Source of the DNA: Aurelia coerulea
Lineage: Eukaryota; Cnidaria; Scyphozoa; Semaeostomeae; Ulmaridae
Direction of reading: 5' to 3'
Assembly (NCBI GenBank): GCA_039566865.1
Contig: CM076945.1
Span: forward strand, 935,001-999,000
Length of the DNA stretch: 64,000 nt
The notes under the pieces were generated by a model, which ran no database searches, was not told the origin of the DNA, and saw nothing but the letters and a program-made list of their open reading frames with translations. Position numbers and translations under genes: made by a program. This document shows, in pieces, positions 23,384-34,475 of this stretch. Each line of letters begins with the position of its first letter. Positions within the stretch are counted from its first letter, which is position 1.

Positions 23384-23886
23384 GAGCTATCGTCACCCAG
23401 GGTGCTTTGCGAGCACACTGCTTTGTTAGACTGTCTGAAAATCAAAGTTGGCCTAAATGGAAAATACAGATAGACACTGCAGTGGTTAAACTAACTGACA
23501 AGTCAGCTGAAATCAATCCTCCCATCAGTGTAATACAGAATAAGAATCAAATGGCCAAAACCTCTAAAGCCTCATTTTCATGGACCAATCAGACGGCGAA
23601 TAAGCGAAGAGAAGAAGACAAGAGAAACCCGTGAAAATTGTTCTAAATTTTACATACCTTCATTGAAGCGGAAAAGGTATTGTGGGGGGTATCGTTGGGG
23701 GAATGGAGTGAAAACAAGGACTCATGTAATAAATCTAGTTTCGGCCATGTGCCGCGAGCAAAAATTTTTGATTCCTATGCTGTGTAATACTGCATTGTGG
23801 GTCAATATTTTTCACTAAGGCCAACTTTGATTCTCAGACAGTGTGAAGTTGCAGCGTGCCTGCAAAGGACCCTGGGTGACAGAGGC
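23384..23886. mobile_element. MITE family A, longer copy
   Basis: The left end GAGCTATCGTCACCCAGGGT and right end GCAAAGGACCCTGGGTGACA are family A termini. The usual GTCTGAAAATCAAAGTTGGC and GCCAACTTTGATTCTCAGAC lie inside. The middle is about 250 bp longer than in the 21 kb copy. Confidence 0.85.
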
Positions 23887-24070
23887 CCTGTAATGATCTT
23901 CATCGTTGATATACAAAATCTTCCATTTATGAGAACAATATCACGCGTCCCAGACCCTCTTACAAATAGTTAACGGACTATTTCACCAGAATGGACCGTC
24001 CCGTCTCCTATAAAAATTTCAGAAGCATTTGAAAAGTTCTTTGGATTTCTATATTTTGAAACTTGTTTAA

Positions 24071-24939
24071 CCCTAATCCTACCGGGCTTTTTTTGATCTA
24101 ACATAGCCGGGGGGGTGCTTTCCACCCCCCCCCCTCTATAATTGGCCGTAGACTAATGGGAAATCATTGAAACTTGGCAAGGGCGTAGTCCTAACTATTC
24201 TTAACTGATTGGTAGTTTTGGGCGTGGCTACCTCATTAGGTGACGTCACTATGACGTCATAATGCCGGAAAATGTCAAAATATATGGTTTTCTAGCTTAT
24301 TCGTTCTAAAAACTGAATAAAGTAATCTGAATGACTTTTTCCATTCTTATTTGGCGTATTATTCATTTCCCTTTCAAATATGATGCATATAGGTGTTTTT
24401 AGACCGTTATTTTGGAAGAAAATGACGAAAATTGATGACGTCATAACTAAAAACTGTGTTTTTCTGCCAAAAATTGATAATAATTGGTTCGAAATGCTTT
24501 TAAAGTATTGCATAACGCAATTCTATGCTTTTTAAACAAAATTTGTTGGAAAAATCTTCAAAATTTGCCAAAATGACCCAAAATGACGGCTCGAGTGACG
24601 TCATCATTTAAGAATGCTGACGTCAGCAAATTCCATTGTTATTGACAACAATAGAAAGCTAATTGTTTGCTGATTCTTTTAAAGTACAATAGTCAACATT
24701 TGGAACTAATTCTGGGAGTAAAATATCAAAATCATTAATTTTTCCAATACCTTGCTCCAAATATGGTAGTGTCACCTGTCACGTGACACCTATTGTTCAA
24801 AAATTTAATTGTCAAAATGTAGCTAATAGATAATTAGTAATTGTCAGAGAGTTTGAGGGTCATAGCTTTTGTCGTTAAAGAATGCTCTGCAAAAAACCGA
24901 CAGGGGGGGGTGGAAAACACCCCCCCGGTAGGATTAGGG
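24071..24939. mobile_element. piggyBac-like non-autonomous element (TTAA flanks)
   Basis: TTAA at 24067-24070 and 24940-24943 flank inverted termini CCCTAATCCTACCGGG and CCCGGTAGGATTAGGG, followed by C- and G-runs. TTAA duplication with CCCTA-type ends is the piggyBac hallmark. The 869-bp body has no transposase but holds five perfect TGACGTCA palindromes. Confidence 0.88.
24241..24625. promoter_or_regulatory. Cluster of five CRE-type TGACGTCA palindromes
   Basis: Perfect TGACGTCA octamers are at 24241-24248, 24252-24259, 24436-24443, 24596-24603 and 24618-24625. The octamer is the consensus for CREB/ATF bZIP dimers. They lie inside a transposable element; any regulatory activity is inference. 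Confidence 0.5.
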
Positions 24940-24943
24940 TTAA

Positions 24944-27900
24944 CAATTCTAAGAACAATTTTATGAGAAATTTCACAGCCTTGAGAGAAAATTAACGACT
25001 GTGTTCGTATATTAATGAAAAAATTCTTTACTTTGATTGATCATAAAAGTCGGTGCCACCGACGCATTTAGTTATCGAACCGAAGTAGGCCTATTTATGG
25101 TACCGTCATATTGATAAGTTGATTGCTTCGCGTCGCCCTTGGTGGTCGATGCCATCAATAAACAACGATTCTTGATTCAGGTATTTGTCGGTCATGTGCA
25201 TGAATTGGCAACCTCTCTAGGTCTTGGCAATGCTGTAGTGGGCAGTGTGTGTGTTGTGTGGTGTTTGTGATGTGGGATACTTTGCCATGAGCGCATGTTA
25301 AATCAGGTGCCTTCTTTGTCACAAATAGATACTTAATCTAGGCCCAGGCGACAGGGCTATCGCGGTCAAGCCAACACTGATAACGATCCGTTCGCGTCAT
25401 TTAAACAGGCTGATTAGATCAGTGTTATCTTGATCCTAATCAACATCGGATAACTTATCGCGCGTTATCTAATCACGGAGATCGATGTTGGCTGAGTTAA
25501 AGCGGATTAACGCGCGGCCGCCTTGTAGCGGGCCATCTTTCTAAATTTGTAATCGAGTCTAGATGACATGATGCGCAGTGAAGCCTGTGTGAACGAACGA
25601 GACACAATCAGTGAGATCTGTTGAAATCGCAATATGTTCGCAGTAGATATAAGATTGAAGAGCCTTATCTTGATAGACAATGTGCTGATGTAAAACCTGA
25701 CCTTGCTTCTTCAAAACATGTCTGCTGCTTCGTGAAAACAGTCTGTTTTGTTTATTCCAAAAGAAGAAAGTCACTCCAATTTTATCAATTTATCTTTTTT
25801 CTTCTCACATGTACGAGATAACGTAATTCAAAATGGCATTCAATTCAGTGGATGTTTTCAACCTCATATCGGACCACGCTGCCTCGTTTTCAGCCCAGCT
25901 GCACCGTTGAACAAAAGATTCAATTGTTTGTTCAATGAACTGCAACAATTTTCTCCTTGCATTTTATTTTCTACAACAGAGGGCTGGAACGTATAGTTCT
26001 GTCTTGTAAAGAAGTATAAATTTGAATCTCAGACGTTATTGAAATCGCGATTGAAGTCAAAGGAATCTGCAATCCAAACTGGTTTTAGAAAAGAAGTTCT
26101 TTGACCATTAAAAGTTTTGAACCATTTAGCCCCAGTTTCGTAGTGCTCCACAGCAACTTCCTCCATACCATGTCTACATTTGTCACTGTCATTTCATTTT
26201 TCATTTTCATTTCGCTTTCATCTTATCCAGAAAAGTGGACTATTAGAACCCTAAATAAGGCTGAGGAAAGAACAGTTTAAGGTGGGGCACCATGGAGGGG
26301 CACGGTCCTCCCTGTGCAGCGCTCGGCTCTTTACTTAGGCAGATAACGAGGCGTGCGTCGCCAAGGGGTAGATTGGGGGTGAACATGCCACATGCCTACC
26401 TAAGTTTTTCTGAGGGTGGTATTTATTTATTCATGAGCAAAAATGGCACAAAAAGGGCAGCGGCGTGGCCAGGGTAGATTAAGTGGGGGTACCCCAATGA
26501 GGGAGTGGGGGGCGAAGCCCACAGGAGCACGAGGAAAATTTTTTGAAGTAAGAACCTTTTTGGCTCAGAATGCATCCCATGATTCCATATTTACAAGTGC
26601 TAATAAAGGGAAGCTTTGACAACACAATTCAATTACGTAATCTCGTTCTAGCATTTGGCATTTCTCGGAAAAAGTCTTACCCAACCTGTTACCCAGCCAT
26701 TTTCTCTCCGGTTGTAAAGGGGTCTCGAGGACCATCTTTCGACAAAAGTGGGGTGCCCCCCCCATGGCCACGCACTTAAAAGGGCTTGGTATACCTTCCA
26801 AGACCAACCTCGTCCCCTGGGGACGAGGTTGTTCCAAGACATAATTATGCCCTAAGTCCACCACACTTTTTAAAGCTTTAAAGGCTTGCGACGCCCCCAG
26901 CACAAAGATGCTGTTCTCGCCGATGTAAACGGGTTACCTGCCCGTTACCATATTACCTGCAACCAGAGCAACGAATTCATTTTTGGACATCACGAGTTCC
27001 ACTGAAAACGAGACGAGAACCATAGATAAACAACTGGATATGACGACTCCACATCATCAAACAAATTGGACTTACGAAAGTTTTTGAAAGGACAAATCAA
27101 GGACAAATCAAGGACAAATTGAGAAAACCTGCCCCTTTCTACACGCCCCTGCCGTCATGACGTCACAAATTTACTAGCGTACTTCACTTTCTGTATATAA
27201 ACATTTTCATTTTCAAATCCATTTCTAAGAATAATAAAAAACTCGCTTATTCCACGTATCTATATTTACGAATTCATCTGAAGGGAAAGTATAACAATGT
27301 GCCGAAGTCGTGATAGGAGGGGCCTAACAAGATCTTTATCAGATCTTCATATCAGTAAGGACAGGAACAGACAAAGTAAACTCAAAGTAAAACCCGTTGT
27401 GGATTCTGCGGTATATTTGTTGCTATCTGGTTCATTTAAAAATACATACTTTCTTATCAGGTAAAAAGGTGTCGAGAGAACGCCAAACAAAGCTAACACC
27501 ATGGCTAACACAACATTGGCAAGACAGTAGAGGAAGAATTAGCCTGCGTGCAGACTTTACTTTTCCACTGCGAAGGAGAGCCTAAGGTAGAATAGGGGGA
27601 CGGGGACGGGTTTCCTCTGGTGTGAACTTTATCACGTAACGCCCATCGGTTTGTATTCGTTAAAAAAATGATAACTAAAGCCGATAAAATACCATAAGTA
27701 TATCGCAATTATTTTTTTCGATCTCTTTGTGAAGATAGGTATCAAGCCTCGTTCTGATGACAATGGCCTAAACCAGTGGTTTGCTTTCGATTGATTCATT
27801 TCGAAGTAAATCATGCTCGACCCCGTGCTCGACCTTGTCTTTTTCCAATATCAGTCTCCACGTACAACAATTCACTTCACCGAAAGATTCAAACACCTCT

Positions 27901-28075
27901 AGGCTCGTCTGTAAAAGGAAAGTTCTCTCCTCAACAAGTTTGATCAAAGTTTGTGGAACACTGACAAAACCAGAAATTGCAGGTGTTTCACCTTCCTATT
28001 TCTCAAAGTTCAACTGGGGTTCAACTTAGATTTTGAGACTTGCCTCTTTGCAATTTGTTTTGGAATGGCTGAGTT
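24944..28075. other. Intergenic, no gene recognised
   Basis: No gene was recognised. A GC-richer island with GCGCGGCCGCC lies near 25510. Two G/C-rich patches (26280-26530 and 26750-26780) look like old repeats. A near-perfect palindrome is at 26805-26831. The stretch 27780-28075 may be the LINE 5' region, but no ORF1 was recognised. Confidence 0.55.
26805..26831. repeat. 13-bp-arm perfect palindrome
   Basis: CAACCTCGTCCCC and GGGGACGAGGTTG are separated by one T. Such a structure would extrude a hairpin in single-stranded form; no terminator-like T-run follows. Confidence 0.9.
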
Positions 28076-28117
28076 TTGAAATTGGACAGATCGGAAAGGC
28101 CTCCCTTAAACCCAGAA

Positions 28118-31108
28118 ATGTCAGGTACTCCCTTAGACTCCTCCGCAGCTACCCCTCTTTCAGCTGACAATCATGCTACTGATGCCAGATCTACATTAAA
28201 GTTGCTAAGAGTAAGAAACATTGGTAGGGTCATTATAGGATACCTAAATATCAATTCTGTTAGAAATAAATTTGATACACTCAAAGAAATTGCTTCACAA
28301 AGTTTAGATGCATTGATGATTGCCGAAACAAAAATTGATGCTACTTTTCCAACAGGGCAATTTGCCAAAGATGGATTTGCAACTCCCTTTCGATTAGACA
28401 GAAATGCAAATGGTGGTGGCTTACTGGTCTATGTCCGAAGTGATATACCTTCGCATCAATTAAAGTCTTTCAAATTTTCCGATGGTATCGAATGCATTAG
28501 TTTTGAAATAAATTTGAGGAAAAAGAAATGGGTACTTTTCAGTGTTTATCGACCACCAACCCAGTCTCAAGATCATTTATTTGAAATCCTTGGTCGTGCG
28601 ATCGACCACTACAGTGAAACTTATGAAAACTTTATGTTTATAGGAGATTTTAATATGACTGAAACTGAGGAACAGCTCAAAAATTTCTTGGACCTTTATA
28701 GTCTTAAAAATCTTGTCAAGGAACCAACGTGCTATAAATCTCATACACCAAGATGTATAGATCTTGTACTGACAAACCGAAACAGGAGCGTGCAACAAAC
28801 TACCACAGTTGAAACTGATATATCAGATTTCCATAAAATGGTTGTTACTATCCTTAAAACTACTTTCCCCAAACAAGGACCAACGGTAATCAACTATAGA
28901 AATTATAGAAAATATAATGAAATTGCTTTCAGGAATGATCTTCGAGAGGAATTAGGGAAAATAGAGCCATTGGACTTGAATTACAGTTCATTTGAAACTA
29001 CTTTTGATAGAGTTTTAGATAAACATGCTCCTGTTAAGAAAAAATATGTCCGGGCAAATGATAAACCATTTATGACTCGTGCTCTGCGTAAAGCGACCAT
29101 GCTACGTTCTAGATTACGTAATAAATTCAACGAAGATCGAACTGCTGAAAATTGGAACAAATTTCGCAAGCAACGAAACTCTTGTGTTAAGTTATTTCGG
29201 AAGGAAAAAAGAAATTATTACAATAACCTAGACATCTCACTTGTCACTGATAATAAGAAATTCTGGAAAACTGTGAAACCTTTTTTCTCGGACAAATCAC
29301 AATCTAAGAATAAAATAGTGTTGATTGAAGATGAAACCATTATTTCCAACGATGTTGAGGTAGCAGAAACTATGAACGAATTTTTCGTCACTGTGACGGA
29401 TTCCCTTGGCATAAATGAAAACTCTAATTACGAAAATGCAACAGAAGGAATCACAGATCCTATTGATGAGGCCGTACATAAGTTTTCCAATCATCCTAGC
29501 ATTCTGAAAATTAAAGGTCGCTTTCAAGATGCTGGTTCCTTTACTTTTCAGAAAGTTACCCCTGATACTGTTGACAAAGAGGTTAGGAATCTAAATCCTA
29601 AAAAAGCTACAACGCACAAAAATATTCCTCCTAAAATTCTTAAATCCAATTCTGATGTATGTGTAGAACCTCTGACGAAAATATTTAATGATTGCATAGA
29701 AAATTCGTCCTTTCCTGATGAACTAAAGTGTGCGGATGTCACATCTCTTCCCAAGAATGGACCAACCAACTCTAGGACCAACTTTAGGCCAATTAGCGTT
29801 CTACCTACGGTCTCAAAGATGTTTGAAAGAATAATGGATAAACAGATAGTTGCTTATATTACACCCTTTTTATCATCACTTCTCTGTGGTTTTCGAAAAG
29901 GTTACAGTGCCCAGCATGCTCTCGTACGGCTCTTAGAAAAATTCAAAATTAGCCTTGATGAAGGTGGTAAAGCAGGGGCTGTATTGATGGATCTGTCCAA
30001 GGCATTTGATTGCATCAGACACGATCTTTTGATTGCAAAATTGCACGCCTACGGTTTCTCTCGCGAAGCATTGGCACTAATTAATGATTACCTCACAAAT
30101 AGACAACAAAGAGTCAAAGTAAATGGGTCATTTAGTTCTTGGAAAAGCGTCACACGCGGTGTTCCTCAGGGGTCAGTCTTAGGGCCTCTGTTATTCAACA
30201 TATACATTAATGATCTTCTACTCTTCATTCAAAACTCGGATATATGTAATTATGCAGATGATACTACAATCTATGCCTGCGATAAGAACCTGGGCAATAT
30301 AGCTCATAGGCTTGAAAATGACTGTAGTGTAGCTTTAGAATGGTTTACCGACAACTTTATGAAATTAAATGCAGATAAATGCCATCTTTTGGTTCTTGGG
30401 CAGAGGTGTGATGATCCTGTTACTGTTAGGATTGGAAATGCTGATGTTGTAAATAGCTCCGAAGAGAAGCTACTCGGAGTTCAAATTGATAGCAAACTTT
30501 CCTTCGGTAATCATGTTTCCAAATTGTGTCAAAAGGCTAGCAATAAACTTTATGCACTTGCTCGCATATCCCCTTACATGGATCAGAGCAAACTAAGAAC
30601 ACTCATGAGGGCATTTATTACCAGTCAGTTTCAATACTGTCCTTTAATCTGGATGTTTCACAGCAGGCAGCTCAGCCAAAAAATTAACAAAATACAGGAA
30701 AGGGCTCTGAGAATTACTTATAAGGATACTGAATCTACTTATAGTGAGCTATTAGAGAAGGACTGTGCCGTTACGATTCATGCAAAGAACTTGCAGTTAC
30801 TTATGACTGAGATGTACAAAACAAAAAATAACCTGAGCCCTTCATTCATGCACGAAATTTTCAGCGAAAATGAAAGTCATTACAATTTGCGTAACAATAA
30901 CGAATTCTTCCAACCTAGGGTGAGATCTGTCAACAACGGAACAGAAAGCATCCGATTTAAAGGTCCACAGCTGTGGCAAACGTTACCACCAACTATACGA
31001 AATTCAGAATCTCTTTGTCAGTTTAAAACAAAAATAAAAAATTGGAACGGAGAAAATTGCCCATGTAAATTATGCCGCGTTTTTATTCCGAACTTGGGCT
31101 TTTTATGA
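28118..31108 (+). CDS. LINE endonuclease-reverse transcriptase
   Basis: The ORF is uninterrupted for about 1 kb of codons. The frame opens at 28073 after a TGA; the first ATG is 28118, giving 996 residues, though LINE ORF2 starts are often uncertain. The N-terminal third is an apurinic-type endonuclease: LNINSVRNKF, AETKID, VYRPP, GDFN, IDLVLTN and SDFH are in order. The reverse transcriptase follows with RPISVLP, GFRKGYSAQHAL, LMDLSKAFD, GVPQGSVLGPLLF and the catalytic YADD at 30251-30262. The C-terminus carries a cysteine motif (CPCKLC). It nicks target DNA and primes cDNA synthesis there. Intact frame and motifs suggest a recent, possibly active copy. Confidence 0.93.
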   Translation: MSGTPLDSSAATPLSADNHATDARSTLKLLRVRNIGRVIIGYLNINSVRNKFDTLKEIASQSLDALMIAETKIDATFPTGQFAKDGFATPFRLDRNANGGGLLVYVRSDIPSHQLKSFKFSDGIECISFEINLRKKKWVLFSVYRPPTQSQDHLFEILGRAIDHYSETYENFMFIGDFNMTETEEQLKNFLDLYSLKNLVKEPTCYKSHTPRCIDLVLTNRNRSVQQTTTVETDISDFHKMVVTILKTTFPKQGPTVINYRNYRKYNEIAFRNDLREELGKIEPLDLNYSSFETTFDRVLDKHAPVKKKYVRANDKPFMTRALRKATMLRSRLRNKFNEDRTAENWNKFRKQRNSCVKLFRKEKRNYYNNLDISLVTDNKKFWKTVKPFFSDKSQSKNKIVLIEDETIISNDVEVAETMNEFFVTVTDSLGINENSNYENATEGITDPIDEAVHKFSNHPSILKIKGRFQDAGSFTFQKVTPDTVDKEVRNLNPKKATTHKNIPPKILKSNSDVCVEPLTKIFNDCIENSSFPDELKCADVTSLPKNGPTNSRTNFRPISVLPTVSKMFERIMDKQIVAYITPFLSSLLCGFRKGYSAQHALVRLLEKFKISLDEGGKAGAVLMDLSKAFDCIRHDLLIAKLHAYGFSREALALINDYLTNRQQRVKVNGSFSSWKSVTRGVPQGSVLGPLLFNIYINDLLLFIQNSDICNYADDTTIYACDKNLGNIAHRLENDCSVALEWFTDNFMKLNADKCHLLVLGQRCDDPVTVRIGNADVVNSSEEKLLGVQIDSKLSFGNHVSKLCQKASNKLYALARISPYMDQSKLRTLMRAFITSQFQYCPLIWMFHSRQLSQKINKIQERALRITYKDTESTYSELLEKDCAVTIHAKNLQLLMTEMYKTKNNLSPSFMHEIFSENESHYNLRNNNEFFQPRVRSVNNGTESIRFKGPQLWQTLPPTIRNSESLCQFKTKIKNWNGENCPCKLCRVFIPNLGFL

Positions 31109-31297
31109 TGATAATATTTGAATATCTGCTTTTATACACTTTTATGCCTTTATACTGTATACTTTCGATGAATTGTAAATATTTTATCCCCTTTTTTCTG
31201 ATGTAACATTTGTATTTTAAAATTTTAACTAACGTTGGAATTAATTAGCTGATTACTTTTAGCTATATTTTTTATGTATCCAACGGTAAAGAAATTG

Positions 31298-31298
<1 letters not shown>

Positions 31299-31332
<34 letters not shown>
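31299..31332. repeat. (TAA)n LINE tail
   Basis: About eleven ATA/TAA units follow the LINE 3' region by 190 bp, as in LINEs that end in simple repeats rather than poly(A). Confidence 0.95.
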
Positions 31333-33160
31333 GAGTCCTTGTACGAGTGAAAATAACAAGATCAGAGCAAAAACATTGAACGAATACACGTCGTCAATCT
31401 AAATGATCATCTTGAAATCTTCATGAAATCTTCATATCTAAATCAAATTCATATCAATATTGGCAAATATGTTAATAAATAGCGCACATGTTCAAATAAA
31501 TTTTAAAATTTCCCTACTGAAGTCAGCCACTCTGTTGTGAAATTATGAGGGATTTTCTGGAGAGATCTCCTTCGACAAGCCTTCCAAAACAAGCCCAAAA
31601 ATAACGATCAAATTTTTCTATCCCTGCCTTACGGCAATGAATGACTTCAACACGTTTTCGCACTCGTTGTCCTCTTAAGAGAATGAAATCGCGCGGAATA
31701 ATGTTGTTGTGCTTCCTCTGGGATGACACTTGCATACTCCCAACGGGATAACATGCGCAAAAAGCATGAAAAAGTCATTGCTGTGAGGCAGGACATTTGG
31801 TCGTGATTTATGCCTATTTTGAAGGTTTCTTGAAACGGCTTTCTTGACAAAATTCCTTGACAAAATGTAATGACAAAGTTTCTTGACAAAATGTAAGTCA
31901 TAGCTGTGAGGCAGGAAATTTGGTCGTGATTTAAGCCTATTTTGAAGGTTTCTTGAAACGGCTTTCTTGACAAAATTCCCTCATAACTTCAGAACAAAAT
32001 GGCCGATTTCAGCAAGGAAAAATTTAAAATAAATTTGAACATGTTGGATGATATACTGTTGGATTATATACCTGCCAATATTATTACGTTGATATCCAGG
32101 GAGCAGTAGTAGCCAGTCAAACGGGGATTGTTTGGTTTTGACTCACCCGGTATATATCGCAAAAAGACGACCCTCCCAAAACTTCTTCCAATCTTGTTGT
32201 CATGAGACAACGTAGCCGTTGAATTTAGGCCACACAAGAGCATGGAAATGCACATAAAATAATAAAAGAAGCAGCAATTTCAATTTGATAATTTGAAAGT
32301 TCATTCCTTGCCAAGTTTGCAGTTAAGCAAAAACTTCCTTGCCGCTAAAATTAGTTGATATCTTACTGTATAAATTGTTAATACACTTCTCTAAGAGTTT
32401 TACATTTATTCACAATTGACTAGGTATTATCGATATTCAAATACACACAACTAAGATACAGCAAAAACAATTTGAGGCAAAACCTTTCCAAACATGATTA
32501 GTTGTTCAGGTTCAGGTTCACCATGGTTCACGCTACGGTAATAAAATGTCTGAATTATTTTCAAAACAGAGCGAACATGCTTGATCACGTTTAGGATAGG
32601 ATTGTACCTCTGGTTTCCTTCAGGTAGCTAGCTTTTCGCCATTAAAACCTCGATTGATCCCAGAGAGAAATAAGTTCATGTTTTGTGTGTTCAGCATTTA
32701 TAAACCAAAAATTGGCTTTGAACAGTTTTTCAGTTGTAGCTAACTTCATAAAACAACTGTAACCTATCAAACTAGATTTACGAGTTCAGATCGATTCTTT
32801 CGCATTCGCTTCTACTTCGAATAGAAATGTGCTGCTGAAGTTAAGAGTAACGATATTGCTAGAATTTTCCTCTTTTGGGTGTAATTTCAACGATTCTTGA
32901 TGATAGAAAGTACAGCATTTTGTACTTTTGCAATAAGAACTAGGAATTCTACGCTCTCACTTGCGGCCTTTTCGGGATGTGGTATTTTGAAATAGGCTTA
33001 AATAATGATCTGTTCGAGGTTTAGTTTTGCCAAATTTTGGGAAGAAATTTCATGAAAATTAGGACGCGTGAAAACTTCGCGTCGGATACGGAGGAAAATG
33101 ATGAACGTAGGCACTAAATTCTATCAACTAAAGAGATACAAAAACTAAAAGCTGGAAGAC
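31333..33160. other. Intergenic, no gene recognised
   Basis: There is a direct duplication at 31780-31980 and an isolated transposon-end-like CACCCGGTATA at 32145-32155. Nothing coding was recognised. Confidence 0.55.
31780..31980. repeat. Direct duplication, 77 bp at 123-bp spacing
   Basis: GCTGTGAGGCAGGA...TTGACAAAATTCC occurs at 31780-31856 and again at 31903-31979 with two or three mismatches. TTGACAAAAT(G) units fill the gap. Confidence 0.9.
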
Positions 33161-33169
33161 GTTTACACA

Positions 33170-33175
33170 TTTATT
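33170..33175 (-). promoter_or_regulatory. Candidate poly(A) signal of the NET gene
   Basis: On the minus strand AATAAA lies about 75 bp after the stop codon of the zinc-finger gene, a plausible position for 3' end formation. Confidence 0.5.
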
Positions 33176-33248
33176 TATCGCAACTGCGTTTAAATCTTCA
33201 ACATTGAAGATATTTGTCGAAATAAACAATCCTAATGATAAAATCGTC

Positions 33249-34475
33249 CTAATAATGAACCATTCCATGAGGTAAATAAGAATACGAGCCAGCAGAAGGA
33301 GCCAGTTCACCGAATTTCGACCCAAGTCCACTGTAAGGGTGATAGCGAAGAGAAGCTGAGCTACTCGATGGGTAAGGCCCATATCCTGTTGGCTGTGGGC
33401 CAGGTCTTCCAGGTGTTTTGCTAAGGCGGCAAGGACACCCGTGAATGTTACATGATGCTTGTGCCATTTGGCTCACAACTGGTCCAGTTTCGTGTGTGCC
33501 ACAAGGAGATCGACTTTGAGAATGTGACAAGGAAGTATGTGTTCTAAGATGTTGTAAGAGTTCTTCTGAGCTGATGAAACTTTTGCCGCAATGCTTATTT
33601 TCAGCAACCCAGTTGCAGATAAAAGGGTGTGACGCTGAAATTGGAGGCTTGGGTTTCATATACAAATCTGTAGCATTTGGCGAACCGTTCCTCGTTAGGC
33701 CTGCCTGTGGGGTCTTGCCCGGATGAGTGCCCGGATGAGTACACTGATGAACCAAAGCAGGATGAATGAAATTTTGAAGTCCGGTATTCTGAGGATACTT
33801 GCTGCTTGTACAGTTCTGGCAATGAGGATCCCTGCATATCGTTGCTGGGGGATTCTTCATATGCGGATACATGTTATGCATTGATTGGTATTGGCACAAT
33901 TGCGAATTCTGTTTCAATGGGCCTCCATCACCAGATCTCATCTGAACGCATAAGGAGCACGGGCAAATACTTGATCCGCGCGGCGTTTGACTCATCGGAA
34001 GCGTTGCCGCTCTCACAGCGTTACAATGCGAGCATTCATGTTCATGTGTGGGATAAGGAGCAGTTTTCTGTGACGGAATATTAGCACCAGGATGACACTT
34101 CATCATAGGATGCATGTTAACTTCTCGATTTGCTTCGTAGTGCGGATTTCCACCACAATTTCCATGGCGTTCTTTGTCTACTTCTCCTGGTGGCATCAAA
34201 CCTGTGGGAAACCGTCCGTGGCAGAATGAATAGCCGTACGGCGTTGATGAAGCGCTTGATGCAATTGGCCCTTCCGTGTGTGGCTTAGGCAGTGTAGGAA
34301 ACTTCAGTTCTTGTTTGTATGGCTTGAAGGATGATCTTGAATCTTCTGATTTCGTTGACATCTTAGGAGAGACTGTTTTGAAACTTGCTTCTTTTCCCTT
34401 CTCTGATTCTGTGCGGCCTATACTGCTACATGTGGCGGCAAGCAAGGCCAATGGAGAAGTCTTGTTTTCAGTACT
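33249..34475 (-). CDS. ZNF503/703: NET-family zinc-finger protein (ZNF503/703, Elbow/NocA type), exon 2
   Basis: NET proteins are nuclear co-repressors used in animal patterning; they recruit Groucho/TLE. This exon starts after the minus-strand acceptor TTAATTCCAG in phase 0 and runs to a stop at 33249, giving 408 residues. With exon 1 (35379-35519) the protein is 455 residues. Seen in order, numbered on the full protein: SPLALLA and CSSIGR (about 54-68), FKPY (97-100, the Groucho-binding motif known from fly Elbow/Noc), a Cys-rich buttonhead-like box (CRDPHCQNC), and the atypical finger C334-x8-C343-x12-H356-x3-H360 (FICNWVAENKHCGKSF..EELLQHLRTH). RYHPYSG stands near the C-terminus. These are the family marks in the family order. 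The C-x8-C spacing is normal for NET proteins, not a defect. Confidence 0.93.
   Translation of the reverse strand, partial: STENKTSPLALLAATCSSIGRTESEKGKEASFKTVSPKMSTKSEDSRSSFKPYKQELKFPTLPKPHTEGPIASSASSTPYGYSFCHGRFPTGLMPPGEVDKERHGNCGGNPHYEANREVNMHPMMKCHPGANIPSQKTAPYPTHEHECSHCNAVRAATLPMSQTPRGSSICPCSLCVQMRSGDGGPLKQNSQLCQYQSMHNMYPHMKNPPATICRDPHCQNCTSSKYPQNTGLQNFIHPALVHQCTHPGTHPGKTPQAGLTRNGSPNATDLYMKPKPPISASHPFICNWVAENKHCGKSFISSEELLQHLRTHTSLSHSQSRSPCGTHETGPVVSQMAQASCNIHGCPCRLSKTPGRPGPQPTGYGPYPSSSSASLRYHPYSGLGSKFGELAPSAGSYSYLPHGMVHY

Larger units (their letters stand above)
28076..31332 (+). mobile_element. Non-LTR retrotransposon (LINE, APE-type)
   Basis: The element has one long endonuclease-reverse transcriptase ORF, a ~190-bp 3' region and a (TAA)n tail at 31299-31332. 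Upstream of the ORF no second ORF was recognised, so the copy may be 5'-truncated. Clear target duplications were not found. The domain order and the CxLC-like C-terminus (CPCKLCRVF) suggest the CR1/Jockey group. Confidence 0.88.
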
